Shown here piece by piece: positions 44,745 to 55,096 of a stretch of 64,000 nucleotides of DNA (position 1 is its first letter; each line of letters begins with the position of its first letter). The stretch is from Chlorops oryzae (taxonomy: Eukaryota > Arthropoda > Insecta > Diptera > Chloropidae). Under the pieces are notes generated by a model that saw only the letters and a program-made list of their open reading frames with translations, had not been told where the DNA came from and did no database searches. The position numbers were made by a program, and so were the translations under genes. Location: positions 84,422,779-84,486,778 of the forward strand of contig CM035808.1 of assembly GCA_020466095.1 (NCBI GenBank), in the 5' to 3' direction.

Positions 44745-45210
44745 TGTTTGCTCTGATATGGCGAATTTCCAAGTAGTTCTTCTTGATGAGGATTGGATGA
44801 GTCTCTCTTTGAGTGGACTGTATGGAAAAATAGAAGCTATTACTTTGAGCCGTTTCCGACGGATTCGGGTCAAAGGCAACCGAGAAGAGAGAAAAAAAAA
44901 AACCAGAATCAGCAAACGAAAACACCAAAAGAATTTTATTGTTAGCAAGTAATGCTTTATTGTACCTGTTGTGTCGGATTCCAAAGAAGAAGTAAAAAAA
45001 TGCACCAGGTTGTGCACTTTACCAATATATTAAAATAACTAGTATGAAATTAAACCTAGGATTTAACTAAACTAGTATTGGTTAATAAACCGGTATTTTT
45101 GACCCGACCACTATTCTTTTGATCTTTGGGATCCTTCTCTTTCTCTCGACGATTCTCTGCCATTCGCTCTGTATGGTACTAAACAGCTGTTTTCTGTCTT
45201 GTCCTAAATA
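44745..45210 (-). repeat. B2 3' LTR
   Basis: Starts TGTTTGCTCTGATATGG. Ends CCTAAATA on plus, where the partner LTR has CCTAAACA. Confidence 0.88.
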
Positions 45211-45513
45211 TCGCCGCCGGCCTTGCAATATTTTGCAAGAAAGTAACAGAACGAAGCATCATGCGTATCGAGAGAAGGAAAGATCCCGAGCTCAATGCTT
45301 AAAGGGATAAAGCTGAAACACAGAAGAGGTAAATTAGCATTTGCATATGTGTAAGTGCAATTTCAATATATTCAAATATGTATGTACATAAATTCAATTC
45401 CAAATTCAAAATTTTTGTTTGTTTTTGTTTACATTCTTAGAGGAATGTATTAAAGAGTAGTGGCCCTCAAATGTCGATGAACCGGTACCGCGAAACACAA
45501 ACTAAAGGAATAG

Positions 45514-46359
45514 TTATTGTGTTGAGTACGTGCCGGTGAGTATCCACCCGAAAATCGTGTTCTGACCGAAGGGCTCATTCCCTGGCCCGGGACGGACCTC
45601 GCTTAACATAAGCTTGGGATACACTTCGCTTCCGAACACGAGCGGGATAGGGTCATGCTAATGGAACAGCGGATCGGCTAACGCCAGATTTCTATAGGAT
45701 GACGACGACGAGTGGTGCATAGCCTGCGATGGAGATCGGATGGGAAATGCACGGTCTGCAACATGGAAGATAATGTCCATCTTCACGTTAAGATTATGCC
45801 GTGCCCTCACGATTACGGCGCATATGACATCACTCCCTACGGGGGTCGTTGGGATGTGTAAATCTCGTACCAGGCCAGCCGTTATTCGATTGATTGGGCT
45901 GCATGGATCAATCAATGCCCGTGCCAAATGGAGATGACTCCCCACTTACAATCGAACCTGTGCGGTCGGAAAAAGAATTGCCGTTTGCCGGTACAGGATG
46001 TCCGCCACTGTCACTGGACGGACATTAACACCGCGGTGATCCCCCAATCGCTCATGCATATGAAGCAACGTATGGTGCGATTCATAGCAGTAGCTACAGC
46101 GGGCAGCACTCTTACACTTGTCAGTGGGATGACAATACGCGAGGCAATTGGATCAGTATTTATGCAAGAGTACTGCCAGAATACGCTTCTCGGTATTAGC
46201 AGCGAGAAATTTCCGATAAAACCGAAGCGGATGGGTTTTTCGGCAAATGCGACAGGCGTATTTCCAGAAAGTACGCTTTTCGTTGGCGACATGCTCTTCT
46301 TCAGCGACATGTTCGTCGTTAGAAACACTTTAAGTGGTTTAATCCGTTATGTTCGGCAT
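45514..46359 (-). pseudogene. B2 downstream ORF: zinc knuckles plus protease-like domain
   Basis: Lies after the integrase tail. A splice-acceptor-like CTTTCATCCTAG (about 46376-46388 on plus, reversed) precedes the ATG at 46357. Cys/His array: CRICRKTHPLRFYRKF, then SNCLAYCHPTDKCKSAARC and CYESHHTLLH, interrupted by one TGA. The protease-like part reads RALIDPCSPINRITAGLV and ends VYPKLM and NTIFGWILTG, like DUF1758 of Bel-Pao. The usual D-S/T-G is DPC. It aligns along its length with the B1 ORF at 33045-34063 but is clearly diverged. Frames break at three or more places. The stop is at 45514. Confidence 0.75.
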
Positions 46360-46519
46360 TATTCGAGAGTTGGATCTAGGATGAAAGTGAGTGGGAAATT
46401 GATGGAAAATGATTAACGGGAGAATGGAAATGAAAATGAAAATGATGAACGGGAGAATGGAAATGGAAATGAAACTGATGGGAAATTATTGAGGCGGAAG
46501 GCTAACTAACTTGACGATT

Positions 46520-46946
46520 AGTCGCGTGACGGTGCCATTCTCCGTGCGAACATCCGCGACCCGCACGCGTCCGTCTCGTCCCGCGTAGACTTTGACGACC
46601 CGACCTTAGCGCCACGATGTCACGGGTAAATTTTCCTCTTTAAAAACGACGAGGGAGTCGACCTTTAAATCATCTTTTTCTTGTTTCCATTTAGTACGTT
46701 TGTGAAGTTTGGATATATATTCATTTTTCCACCGAGTACAAAATTCATGTTGGAATGGTTTCAGGCGCTGCCAACGATTTATAATCGAGAGCGGTTTTTC
46801 ATTAATACGAGGCTCAGGAGGAGCTAGCAATGGCCCTCCAGTTGAGAAATGACCCGGGGTCAGCGCCGCGAGATCCGTTTGATTTTCAGACATGGAGGAG
46901 ATCGGTCGCAAATTAAAGCAAGCTTCGATATGAGCGAGAACGGTTG
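46520..46946 (-). pseudogene. B2 integrase C-terminal domain
   Basis: Reads TVLAHIEACFNLRPISS, LTPGHFSTGGPLLAP, RWKNEYISKLHKRTKW and, after a stop at the W-R-* position near 46606, GRVVKVYAGRDGRVRVADV. It matches the B1 integrase tail. It is separated from the core at 48242 by the mariner. Confidence 0.82.
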
Positions 46947-46948
46947 TA

Positions 46949-48240
46949 ATAGGTTGGCTGATAAGTCCCCGGTCTAACAAAGAAAAACACATTTTTTTGT
47001 CAAAATTCGTTTTTATTATTCAACATAGTTCCCTTCAAGAGCGATACAACGATTATAACGACCTTCCAATTTTTTGATACCATTTTGGTAGTACTCCTTC
47101 GGTTTTGCCTCAAAATAGGCCTCAGTTTCGGCGATCACCTCTTCATTGCAGCCAAATTTTTTCCCTGCGAGCATCCTTTTGAGGTCTGAGAAGAAGAAAA
47201 AGTCGCTGGGGCCAGATCTGGAGAATACAGTGGGTGGGGAAGCAATTCGAAGCCTAATTCATGAATTTTTGCCATCGTTCTCAATGACTTGTGGCACGGT
47301 GCGTTGTCTTGGTGGAACAACACTTTTTTCTTCTTCATATGGGGCCGTTTTGCCGCGATTTCGACCTTCAAACGCTCCAATAACGACATATAATAGTCAC
47401 TGTTGATGGTTTTTCCCTTCTCAAGATAATCGATAAAAATTATTCCATGCCCATCCCAAAAAACAGAGGCCATTACTTTGCCAGCGGACTTTTGAGTCTT
47501 TCCACGCTTCGGAGACGGTTCACCGATCGCTGTCCACTCAGCCGACTGTCAATTGGACTCAGGAGTGTAGTGATAGAGCCATGTTTCATCCATTGTCACA
47601 TATCGACGCAAAAACTCGGGTGTATTGCGAGATAACAGCTGCAAACACCGCTCAGAATCATCAACACGTTGTTGTTTTTGGTCAAATGTGAGCTCGCGCG
47701 GCACCCATTTTGCACAGAGCTTTTTCATATCCAAATATTGATGAATGATATGACAAATACGTTCCTTTGATATCTTTAAGGCCTCTGCTATCTCGATCAA
47801 CTTCATTTTACGGTCATTCAAAATCATTTTGTGAATTTTTTTGATGTTTTCGTCGGTAACCACCTCTTTCGGGCGTCCACTGCGTTCACCGTCCTCCGTG
47901 CTCATTTCACCACGCTTGAATTTTGCATACCAATCAATTATTGTTGATGTTCCTGGGGCAGAGTCCCGAAACTCATTATCAAGCCAAGTTTTTGCTTCCA
48001 CTGTATTTTTTCCCTTCAGAAAACAGTATTTTATCAAAACACGAAATTCCTTTTTTTCCATTTTTTTCACAATAACAAAAGTTGCTTCACAAAAGACGCT
48101 CTATCTCACAAACTTATTGACTTACAGACGTCAAATTTTGACACGAATCATTTGAAGGTTGCCGCTATATAAATATAATATGCATTTAATACTAGCGACG
48201 CCATCTATGTGTCAGACCGGGGACTTATCAGCCAACCTGT
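46949..48240 (-). mobile_element. mariner element 1
   Basis: 1292 bp with inverted ends (AGGTTGGCTGATAAGTCCCC) and a TA duplication (46947-46948, 48241-48242). Cutting it out restores the Bel-Pao integrase frame (EEF then TTVLAH). It carries one mariner transposase gene on the minus strand. Confidence 0.92.
47135..48070 (-). pseudogene. mariner transposase, disrupted
   Basis: A cut-and-paste transposase. 48070-47549 holds the HTH DNA-binding half (VLIKYCFLKGKNTVEAKTWL, GRPKEVV) and the first Asp in TMDETWLYHY. After a stop (47546-47548 region) 47473-47135 holds the second Asp in LFHQDNAPCH and the third in YSPDLAP, a DDD triad typical of mariner. A one-base deletion after DLAP, compared with copy 2 at 63621, shifts the last part of the frame. 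Confidence 0.9.
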
Positions 48241-49289
48241 TAAATTCCTCGAACGTTAATTTACAGGCGCCGATTACCTTTACAAAATGGATTTTGAAAT
48301 TGCGCACACCGGCTTCCCAGAGACCTCCCATGTGAGGCGCTCCGGGGGGAATAACATGCCACACAATGTTGTGGTGCACGTGGTGCGCGAGTACTGCGTC
48401 CTGAGTTGTGACTAAAAATTCGGAATACAATTTTCGAGACGCACCGACGAAATTTTTTCCATTATCGGAATATAAATGACTTGGACAGCTCCGCCTAGAA
48501 ATGAATCGCGTAAACGCCGCTTAAAAGGCTGGAGTGGAGATATCGGAGACCGCCTCAAGATGAATTGCTTTGGTCGCAAAGCAAACAAAAACACACACGT
48601 ATCCTTTTGTTATGATTCGCGATTGTCTTGCTGCGGTTTTAATATCAAATGGACCCGCGAAGTCGATATCGGTATGCAAGAAGGGTCTATCGAGTAGAGT
48701 ACCTTAGGGGGGAAGTATTCCCATCATTTCTGATCTTAACTTGCTTTTCTGTAAAATACATGCTTAACAATTATGAATCGTAGGTTTTATTAGATTGTTT
48801 GCTATCGGAATCCAAAATTGTGTTCGAAGTAAACGCAAAACTAATGCATTTCTACCATGAAGTAAAATTCTGTGGTGAAATCGAACTAAAAGGCGGGCTA
48901 GCTGGCAGTTATAAGGAATAATAATAGGATGGCGTTCACTATAGGATAAACTTGGTCTAGCCGCTAGCCTACTATTTACCCGAATAACTTGATCCGTATC
49001 GAGAAATGGGTTCAAACTTAATAAAGAATATAAATATATATAAATTGGCTCGACAGCGGACCTTTAAGAAGACCGAATGTTTTTCAAAAAACGATAAACG
49101 TACGCGAGGACTCGCACGGCGCGAGAATAATCTGCTAAACGATCAAGAATGTCTTCCAATCCCTCGACCGAGGCAACATGGGCCCGGAGCGGCTTCCGTT
49201 CAGTCTCAAAGGCTGACGTGGCATTTCGGTTTCGCCAGTGCGCGAGCGGTAAGGAGAGCCACGCCGGACCATGCCACCACAAATCATTA
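48212..49289 (-). pseudogene. B2 integrase N-terminal and core region
   Basis: 49289-49064 joins to RNase H across the LINE (DLWWHGPAWLSLPLAHW). 49015-48764 carries the H2C2 region (RFHHRILLHGRNALVLRLL). 48700-48430 holds degraded core. 48430-48212 holds IPPGAPHMGGLWEAGVRNFK with the catalytic Glu. Several stops and frame changes. Confidence 0.8.
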
Positions 49290-49294
49290 TTCAT

Positions 49295-49325
<31 letters not shown>

Positions 49326-49428
49326 GTCTATGAACACAAATTCTTTCAGACTTATATGAATTATTAATTACATAACTTATAAATATTCAAAATTAATTAA
49401 AACTATTAAGAAGAAAATTATTAAATAA

Positions 49429-50265
49429 CTATAAAATATTACTTAAAGTAACCTTTATGCTATCTTTAGGAAGGCAAAAATCAATAGCATTATTTGCGGA
49501 AACAGAATTATATTCTGTTAAAGCTCTATAAATAGGCGCATGTACTGCATAGTTTATGCGTCTAAGGCCCAAGTAAAAAACATCTGCATGCCTAAGGGCT
49601 CTAGCGGGTACATTGATATCAATGAGACTGAGTAAAGCAGGACAATCTACTCTTGCACTAACAATATCGGCTATAAAGAGCAACGAATGCATTTTACGTC
49701 TTGACTCCAAGGACTTCAAGCCAATGAGCAAACAACGCACGTAATACGGTGGAAGTTGATCACCAAAATGTAGGTGACGTAAAGCGAACCGCGTGAATAC
49801 TTTTTGAACACGTTCCAAACGAGAAATATGTGAACTATAGAATGGGTTCCCAACAATAGACGCATACTCTAATTTGGAACAGACAAGAGAAACATACAGC
49901 GTTTTTAGAGTACATGGGTCCAAGAAATTTGTTGAATTTCTTCGAATAAAGGCCAGCATTGCATACGATTTCGGAACAATATAGTTGATGTGTTGAATAA
50001 AGGTGAACTTTCTATCGAAGAATACTCCCAAATCTTTAACCACATCCACTTTAATAAGAGGGGATTCTCTCAGGGCGTAAGAGGAATGAATAGTGTTATC
50101 CGACTTAGAATAAGTGGCACATACACATTTTTCAAAATTTAGATACAAGTGATTTTTCTCACACCAATTTAATAGTGAGTCAATATCCGACTGTAAGCTT
50201 AAGAGGTCAGCCACAGTATCAATTTTTTTTAAAGATTTTTAAGTCGTCAGTGAAAAGCAAGCAAC
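49429..50265 (-). pseudogene. LINE reverse transcriptase, C-terminal half
   Basis: Starts at RT site C, CLLFTDDLKIFKK (normally YADD), then a one-base shift in an A-run near 50225. From 50214 it is open for 261 aa: ADLLSLQSDIDSLLNWCEKN, KDLGVFFDRKFTF, SLVCSKLEYASIVGNPFY. These are the thumb and C-terminal motifs of Jockey/CR1-like LINEs. The stop is at 49429, followed by about 100 bp 3' UTR and the AAAT tail. Confidence 0.85.
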
Positions 50266-50293
50266 GAGAGAATAAAATGACACTAGTTATATC

Positions 50294-50318
50294 ATTTACG
50301 AAAATAATGAATAGCAAC
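50294..50318 (+). repeat. 25-bp direct repeat, left flank of the satellite block
   Basis: Identical to 55072-55096 and part of the LINE RT codons for LLFIIFVN on the minus strand. It marks the insertion point. Confidence 0.85.
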
Positions 50319-50499
50319 CAGGGACCGAAAATAACTGTTATGACATCGATTTTTGACCATAAAAATCATTGAGTAAAAAGTGTACTACGTGAACGTGGGA
50401 TACAATGAACCTATTCATTTTATTTGCAGTACCCTAAAACGACATAAACTGTTATTTGTAATTTTAAGAAAAAAATCATAAAATAACTCTTATTTTCTA

Positions 50500-50805
50500 A
50501 TTTTTATTCAGATATTGCAAAATAACAGTTATTTTTTAATTTTTGATTTAAAATTGCAAAATAACTGTTACGTTGTAATTCTTACTTACAAATTGAAAAA
50601 TAAGACTTATTTTTCGATTTCTATTTTAAAATTGAAAAATAAGACTTATTTTTTGAGTTTTATTTTAAAATTGAAAAATAAGACTTATTTTTTGAGTTTT
50701 ATTTTAAAATTGAAAAATAAGACTTATTTTTGGAGTTTGATTTTAAAATTGAAAAATAAGACTTATTTTTTGAGTTTTATTTTAAAAATCAAAAATAAAA
50801 ATTGT
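50500..50805. repeat. 39-bp AT-rich tandem array, about 8 units
   Basis: Each unit contains the near-palindrome AAAAATAAGACTTATTTTT plus GAGTTTTATTTTAAAATTG. The period is a multiple of three, so one frame stays open without being a gene. Earlier units (ATAACAGTTATTTT, from about 50440) are diverged. Confidence 0.85.
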
Positions 50806-50829
50806 TTTTGAATATCTCTTGAACCAAAC

Positions 50830-51213
50830 AACATATTGGCAATAATTGCATATATATAGGATGTATAGGTCCTTATCTTTTTACACAGGTATGTATGGTT
50901 GTTTGTGTGTACGATTTTGCAAGATTTTGCAACGCAAAAAATTTATTATGCTGGTTTTATGGCCTTAATTGTCCTTCATTTATAGCTAAATCTCAAAAGA
51001 TGCGCTATAAGAGAGCTTGCTCCCTCTGGAGTTTTGTGTTCCAATATAAATTGGCAAAAAGTATCCGTGAACGCTTTTTCAACTCATTTTAGGAAAAATT
51101 TTATAACTTCTTCAATCTAATTAGCACTGATTTAAAAGGCTGTATTGAGCGAACGATATAAAAAAATAGATTTTCACAGCGCCTGCATTAAATCACTTAA
51201 CGGCAATTTTTCT
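50830..51213. other. Unique spacer inside the satellite block
   Basis: No motif or second copy was recognised in the window. Confidence 0.4.
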
Positions 51214-52250
51214 AGGCATCACAGAAATATGTTCAGACATCCGACTCAGAGGGTTTTTGGTAAAATTCAAAGACCGTCTAATCCGATACAGTTCCCTTTT
51301 TTGTTTTTAATTTCCTAAGTGCTCCGTTTTTTTGACTGCTCATCTAAAATTTTAAGTATTTAACGCTTTTTTTAAAAAAATTCAGCGTTTTTTTAGAAAA
51401 GAAAAACATTTAAAAAGAATTTTTTTACCCAATTTACTACTTTATCCGGCATAAGAGACTTCCTTTTCGATCGACATTATAACTTTGTTTCTATAAGAGT
51501 AGTCGATCTTTTCTGCTTCACCTGACGTTTTTATCAATCTGATATTTCACCACTCTGACTATTTTTGCCCCACGAACGGACAATTTTTGGATACCCCCGT
51601 CTTTGAGGACTCTCTCAGAGAGATGTCATACGGACAATGTTGTTGAGGACAACTGGAATTAGGACATATTCCCCATACCCACACACACCGTGTTATCTCA
51701 TAGCAGATATGGACACCCGGACTCTAATGACCCAACAGATTTCTCAGATTGACATAGCTCCCCCCATTTATATATTTCATTAATCGAAATCCTGAGTGCC
51801 AGAAGCCAAGTCAACACATACCCCCTGTGCGCGTGTAGCAGCACTCTCTAATGTTAAGAAGTCGAATATTTTTCTCTAATGCCCCCGTCCCCAGAAAAGC
51901 TATGCTTTGTAATAAATTTCGTGTTGTCCTGTGTATCTTTCACCACCTCGACACTATAGCGCCATATGCAAGCTTGTCTCTGTTATGCAGATATTCAATT
52001 ATGTCTTTGAGTGTTTGGAAACCTAGTTGATCATCCAACAAAAATCAAATTACTTTAAACAAATGTCGGTCATTTTAAACGAATCTAGGTTACTTTAAAA
52101 GAAAAACCGATTTTTAAGGCGTATGTTGGTCACTTTTTTAAAACGATTCTAGGTTACTTTATGCCATACCGATCTTTATAAGAGAATATTGGTCACTGTA
52201 AGCGAGTCTTGAATGTTGGTCACTATAAGCGAGTCTAGAATGCTTAAACA
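51214..52250 (+). repeat. 1,037-bp repeat unit, copy A
   Basis: Starts AGGCATCACAGAAATATG and ends GAATGCTTAAACA. It matches 53199-54235 with about one difference seen (TTTCC against TATCC near the start). Confidence 0.88.
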
Positions 52251-52745
52251 CGACCGAATTTTTTTAAACGACTCTAGGTTTGTCTAGGTGGCGTGATTAA
52301 ATTTTGGTTATCTAAAACGAACTCTGTTACTTTAAGTGAAAATATGGTAACTTTAAACGAATTTTGGAAACTTTTAAACGAATTTTGGTTACTTAAAGCG
52401 AAAATTGGTTGCTTTAAGCGAAATTTTGTTACTTTAAACGAAAAATTGGTCACTTTGAGCGAAATTGAAAACTTTTTAACGAATTTTGGTTACTTTAAGC
52501 GACATATGGTTGCTTAAAGCGAAAATTTGGTCACTTTAAGCGAATTAAGGTTATTTTAAGCAAATTGTTACTTTAAACAAAATTTGGTCACTTTAAGCGA
52601 ATTTTGGAAATTTTTAAACGAGTTTTGGTTACTTTAAGCGAATTTTGGAGACTTTTAAACGAATTTTGGTTACTTTAAGCGAAATTCGGTTACTTTAATC
52701 GAAAATTTGGTTATTTTAAGCAAATTGCGATTACTTTAAGCCCGA
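52020..52745. repeat. Degenerate 20-22 bp tandem array
   Basis: More than 25 units built on GGTTACTTTAAGCGAAAATT. The first third belongs to the 1,037-bp unit; the array runs on only after copy A. Confidence 0.8.
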
Positions 52746-53198
52746 ATGTAGTCAGATGAACACGATATAGATTTTAAAAAAAACAAAATATTTATTTTAA
52801 TCGAGTATTGAATTTTTAACCGATTATTGAATTTTAACCAATTATTTTGAGCGAATTGAATTTTTAAATGGGAGTTTATAATGGGAGTTTCTTTAAACAA
52901 ATTTTAAATAAAAGAGAAAATTTTAAATAAATATCGTTCAGTTCGACCGATATAATATATGTAATTTTATGAAATGTTAAAATATAATGAAATATATAAA
53001 TAAATCAATAAATATGTTTGTTAGTGAAATGTGGAAATGAAAATCAATTTTAGAAAAAAGGTTTGTAAAGCGATAAAGATGAGAGAGTAGTATTGCGTCT
53101 TGTGGGTGTATTCTATGGTTTTTTTTAAATTTTAAGGGAGTAATCGCATAGCGATCAAATCATTCAAAATAGACATTGCGTGTAGCTCCTAGTTTTTT
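52746..53198. other. AT-rich spacer between repeat copies
   Basis: No gene seen. The first part continues GAATTTTTAAC-type degenerate repeats. Confidence 0.4.
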
Positions 53199-54235
53199 AG
53201 GCATCACAGAAATATGTTCAGACATCCGACTCAGAGGGTTTTTGGTAAAATTCAAAGACCGTCTAATCCGATACAGTTCCCTTTTTTGTTTTTAATATCC
53301 TAAGTGCTCCGTTTTTTTGACTGCTCATCTAAAATTTTAAGTATTTAACGCTTTTTTTAAAAAAATTCAGCGTTTTTTTAGAAAAGAAAAACATTTAAAA
53401 AGAATTTTTTTACCCAATTTACTACTTTATCCGGCATAAGAGACTTCCTTTTCGATCGACATTATAACTTTGTTTCTATAAGAGTAGTCGATCTTTTCTG
53501 CTTCACCTGACGTTTTTATCAATCTGATATTTCACCACTCTGACTATTTTTGCCCCACGAACGGACAATTTTTGGATACCCCCGTCTTTGAGGACTCTCT
53601 CAGAGAGATGTCATACGGACAATGTTGTTGAGGACAACTGGAATTAGGACATATTCCCCATACCCACACACACCGTGTTATCTCATAGCAGATATGGACA
53701 CCCGGACTCTAATGACCCAACAGATTTCTCAGATTGACATAGCTCCCCCCATTTATATATTTCATTAATCGAAATCCTGAGTGCCAGAAGCCAAGTCAAC
53801 ACATACCCCCTGTGCGCGTGTAGCAGCACTCTCTAATGTTAAGAAGTCGAATATTTTTCTCTAATGCCCCCGTCCCCAGAAAAGCTATGCTTTGTAATAA
53901 ATTTCGTGTTGTCCTGTGTATCTTTCACCACCTCGACACTATAGCGCCATATGCAAGCTTGTCTCTGTTATGCAGATATTCAATTATGTCTTTGAGTGTT
54001 TGGAAACCTAGTTGATCATCCAACAAAAATCAAATTACTTTAAACAAATGTCGGTCATTTTAAACGAATCTAGGTTACTTTAAAAGAAAAACCGATTTTT
54101 AAGGCGTATGTTGGTCACTTTTTTAAAACGATTCTAGGTTACTTTATGCCATACCGATCTTTATAAGAGAATATTGGTCACTGTAAGCGAGTCTTGAATG
54201 TTGGTCACTATAAGCGAGTCTAGAATGCTTAAACA
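53199..54235 (+). repeat. 1,037-bp repeat unit, copy B
   Basis: Lies exactly 1,985 bp after copy A and almost identical to it. At its end AAACA it runs directly into copy C. Confidence 0.88.
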
Positions 54236-54689
54236 GAAATATGTTCAGACATCCGACTCAGAGGGTTTTTGGTAAAATTCAAAGACCGTCTAATCCGATA
54301 CAGTTCCCTTTTTTGTTTTTAATATCCTAAGTGCTCCGTTTTTTTGACTGCTCATCTAAAATTTTAAGTATTTAACGCTTTTTTTAAAAAAATTCAGCGT
54401 TTTTTTAGAAAAGAAAAACATTTAAAAAGAATTTTTTTACCCAATTTACTACTTTATCCGGCATAAGAGACTTCCTTTTCGATCGACATTATAACTTTGT
54501 TTCTATAAGAGTAGTCGATCTTTTCTGCTTCACCTGACGTTTTTATCAATCTGATATTTCACCACTCTGACTATTTTTGCCCCACGAACGGACAATTTTT
54601 GGATACCCCCGTCTTTGAGGACTCTCTCAGAGAGATGTCATACGGACAATGTTGTTGAGGACAACTGGAATTAGGACATATTCCCCATA
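54236..54689 (+). repeat. Partial repeat unit, copy C, left arm of a palindrome
   Basis: Repeats the first 450 bp of units A and B. 54236-54605 pairs with the inverted segment that begins at 54688. Confidence 0.85.
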
Positions 54690-55071
54690 TCCAAAAATTG
54701 TCCGTTCGTGGGGCAAAAATAGTCAGAGTGGTGAAATATCAGATTGATAAAAACGTCAGGTGAAGCAGAAAAGATCGACTACTCTTATAGAAACAAAGTT
54801 ATAATGTCGATCGAAAAGGAAGTCTCTTATGCCGGATAAAGTAGTAAATTGGGTAAAAAAATTTTAGATGAGCAGTCAAAAAAACGGAGCACTTAGGATA
54901 TTAAAAACAAAAAAGGGAACTGTATCGGATTAGACGGTCTTTGAATTTTACCAAAAACCCTCTGAGTCGGATGTCTGAACATATTTCTGTGATGCCTAAA
55001 AAAGGGAACTGTATCGGATTAGACGGTCTTTGAATTTTACCAAAAACCCTCTGAGTCGGATGTCTGAACAT
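54688..55071 (-). repeat. Inverted partial units (D and E)
   Basis: 54688-54999 is the reverse complement of 54236-54605 with about 70 bp missing. 55001-55071 repeats the end of that segment once more. The hairpin has a loop of about 82 bp. Confidence 0.85.
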
Positions 55072-55096
55072 ATTTACGAAAATAATGAATAGCAAC
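55072..55096 (+). repeat. 25-bp direct repeat, right flank of the satellite block
   Basis: Identical to 50294-50318. Confidence 0.85.

Larger units (their letters stand above)
50319..55071. repeat. 4.75-kb block of duplicated, satellite-like DNA inserted in the LINE
   Basis: Flanked by the exact 25-bp duplication of LINE sequence. Contents in order: an AT-rich 39-bp array; a 1,037-bp unit (51214-52250); a 20-22 bp array; a second 1,037-bp unit (53199-54235); a partial third unit; an inverted partial unit; and a last short inverted piece. No coding sequence is convincing. Frames running through the arrays are by-products of repeat periodicity. Confidence 0.8.

Noticed and set aside
44721..45017. 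98-aa ORF (similar one at 61274-61633)
   Set aside because: Both are chance frames inside the Bel-Pao B2 LTRs.
50515..50811. 98-aa repetitive ORF
   Set aside because: It is a read-through of a 39-bp tandem array whose period is divisible by three.
52020..52745. CRISPR array
   Set aside because: Units are adjacent and degenerate, with no constant repeats or unique spacers, and the DNA is eukaryotic.
51214..54235. LTR pair flanking a retroelement
   Set aside because: The 1,037-bp copies lack TG...CA ends, primer site or coding sequence between them, and further partial and inverted copies follow.
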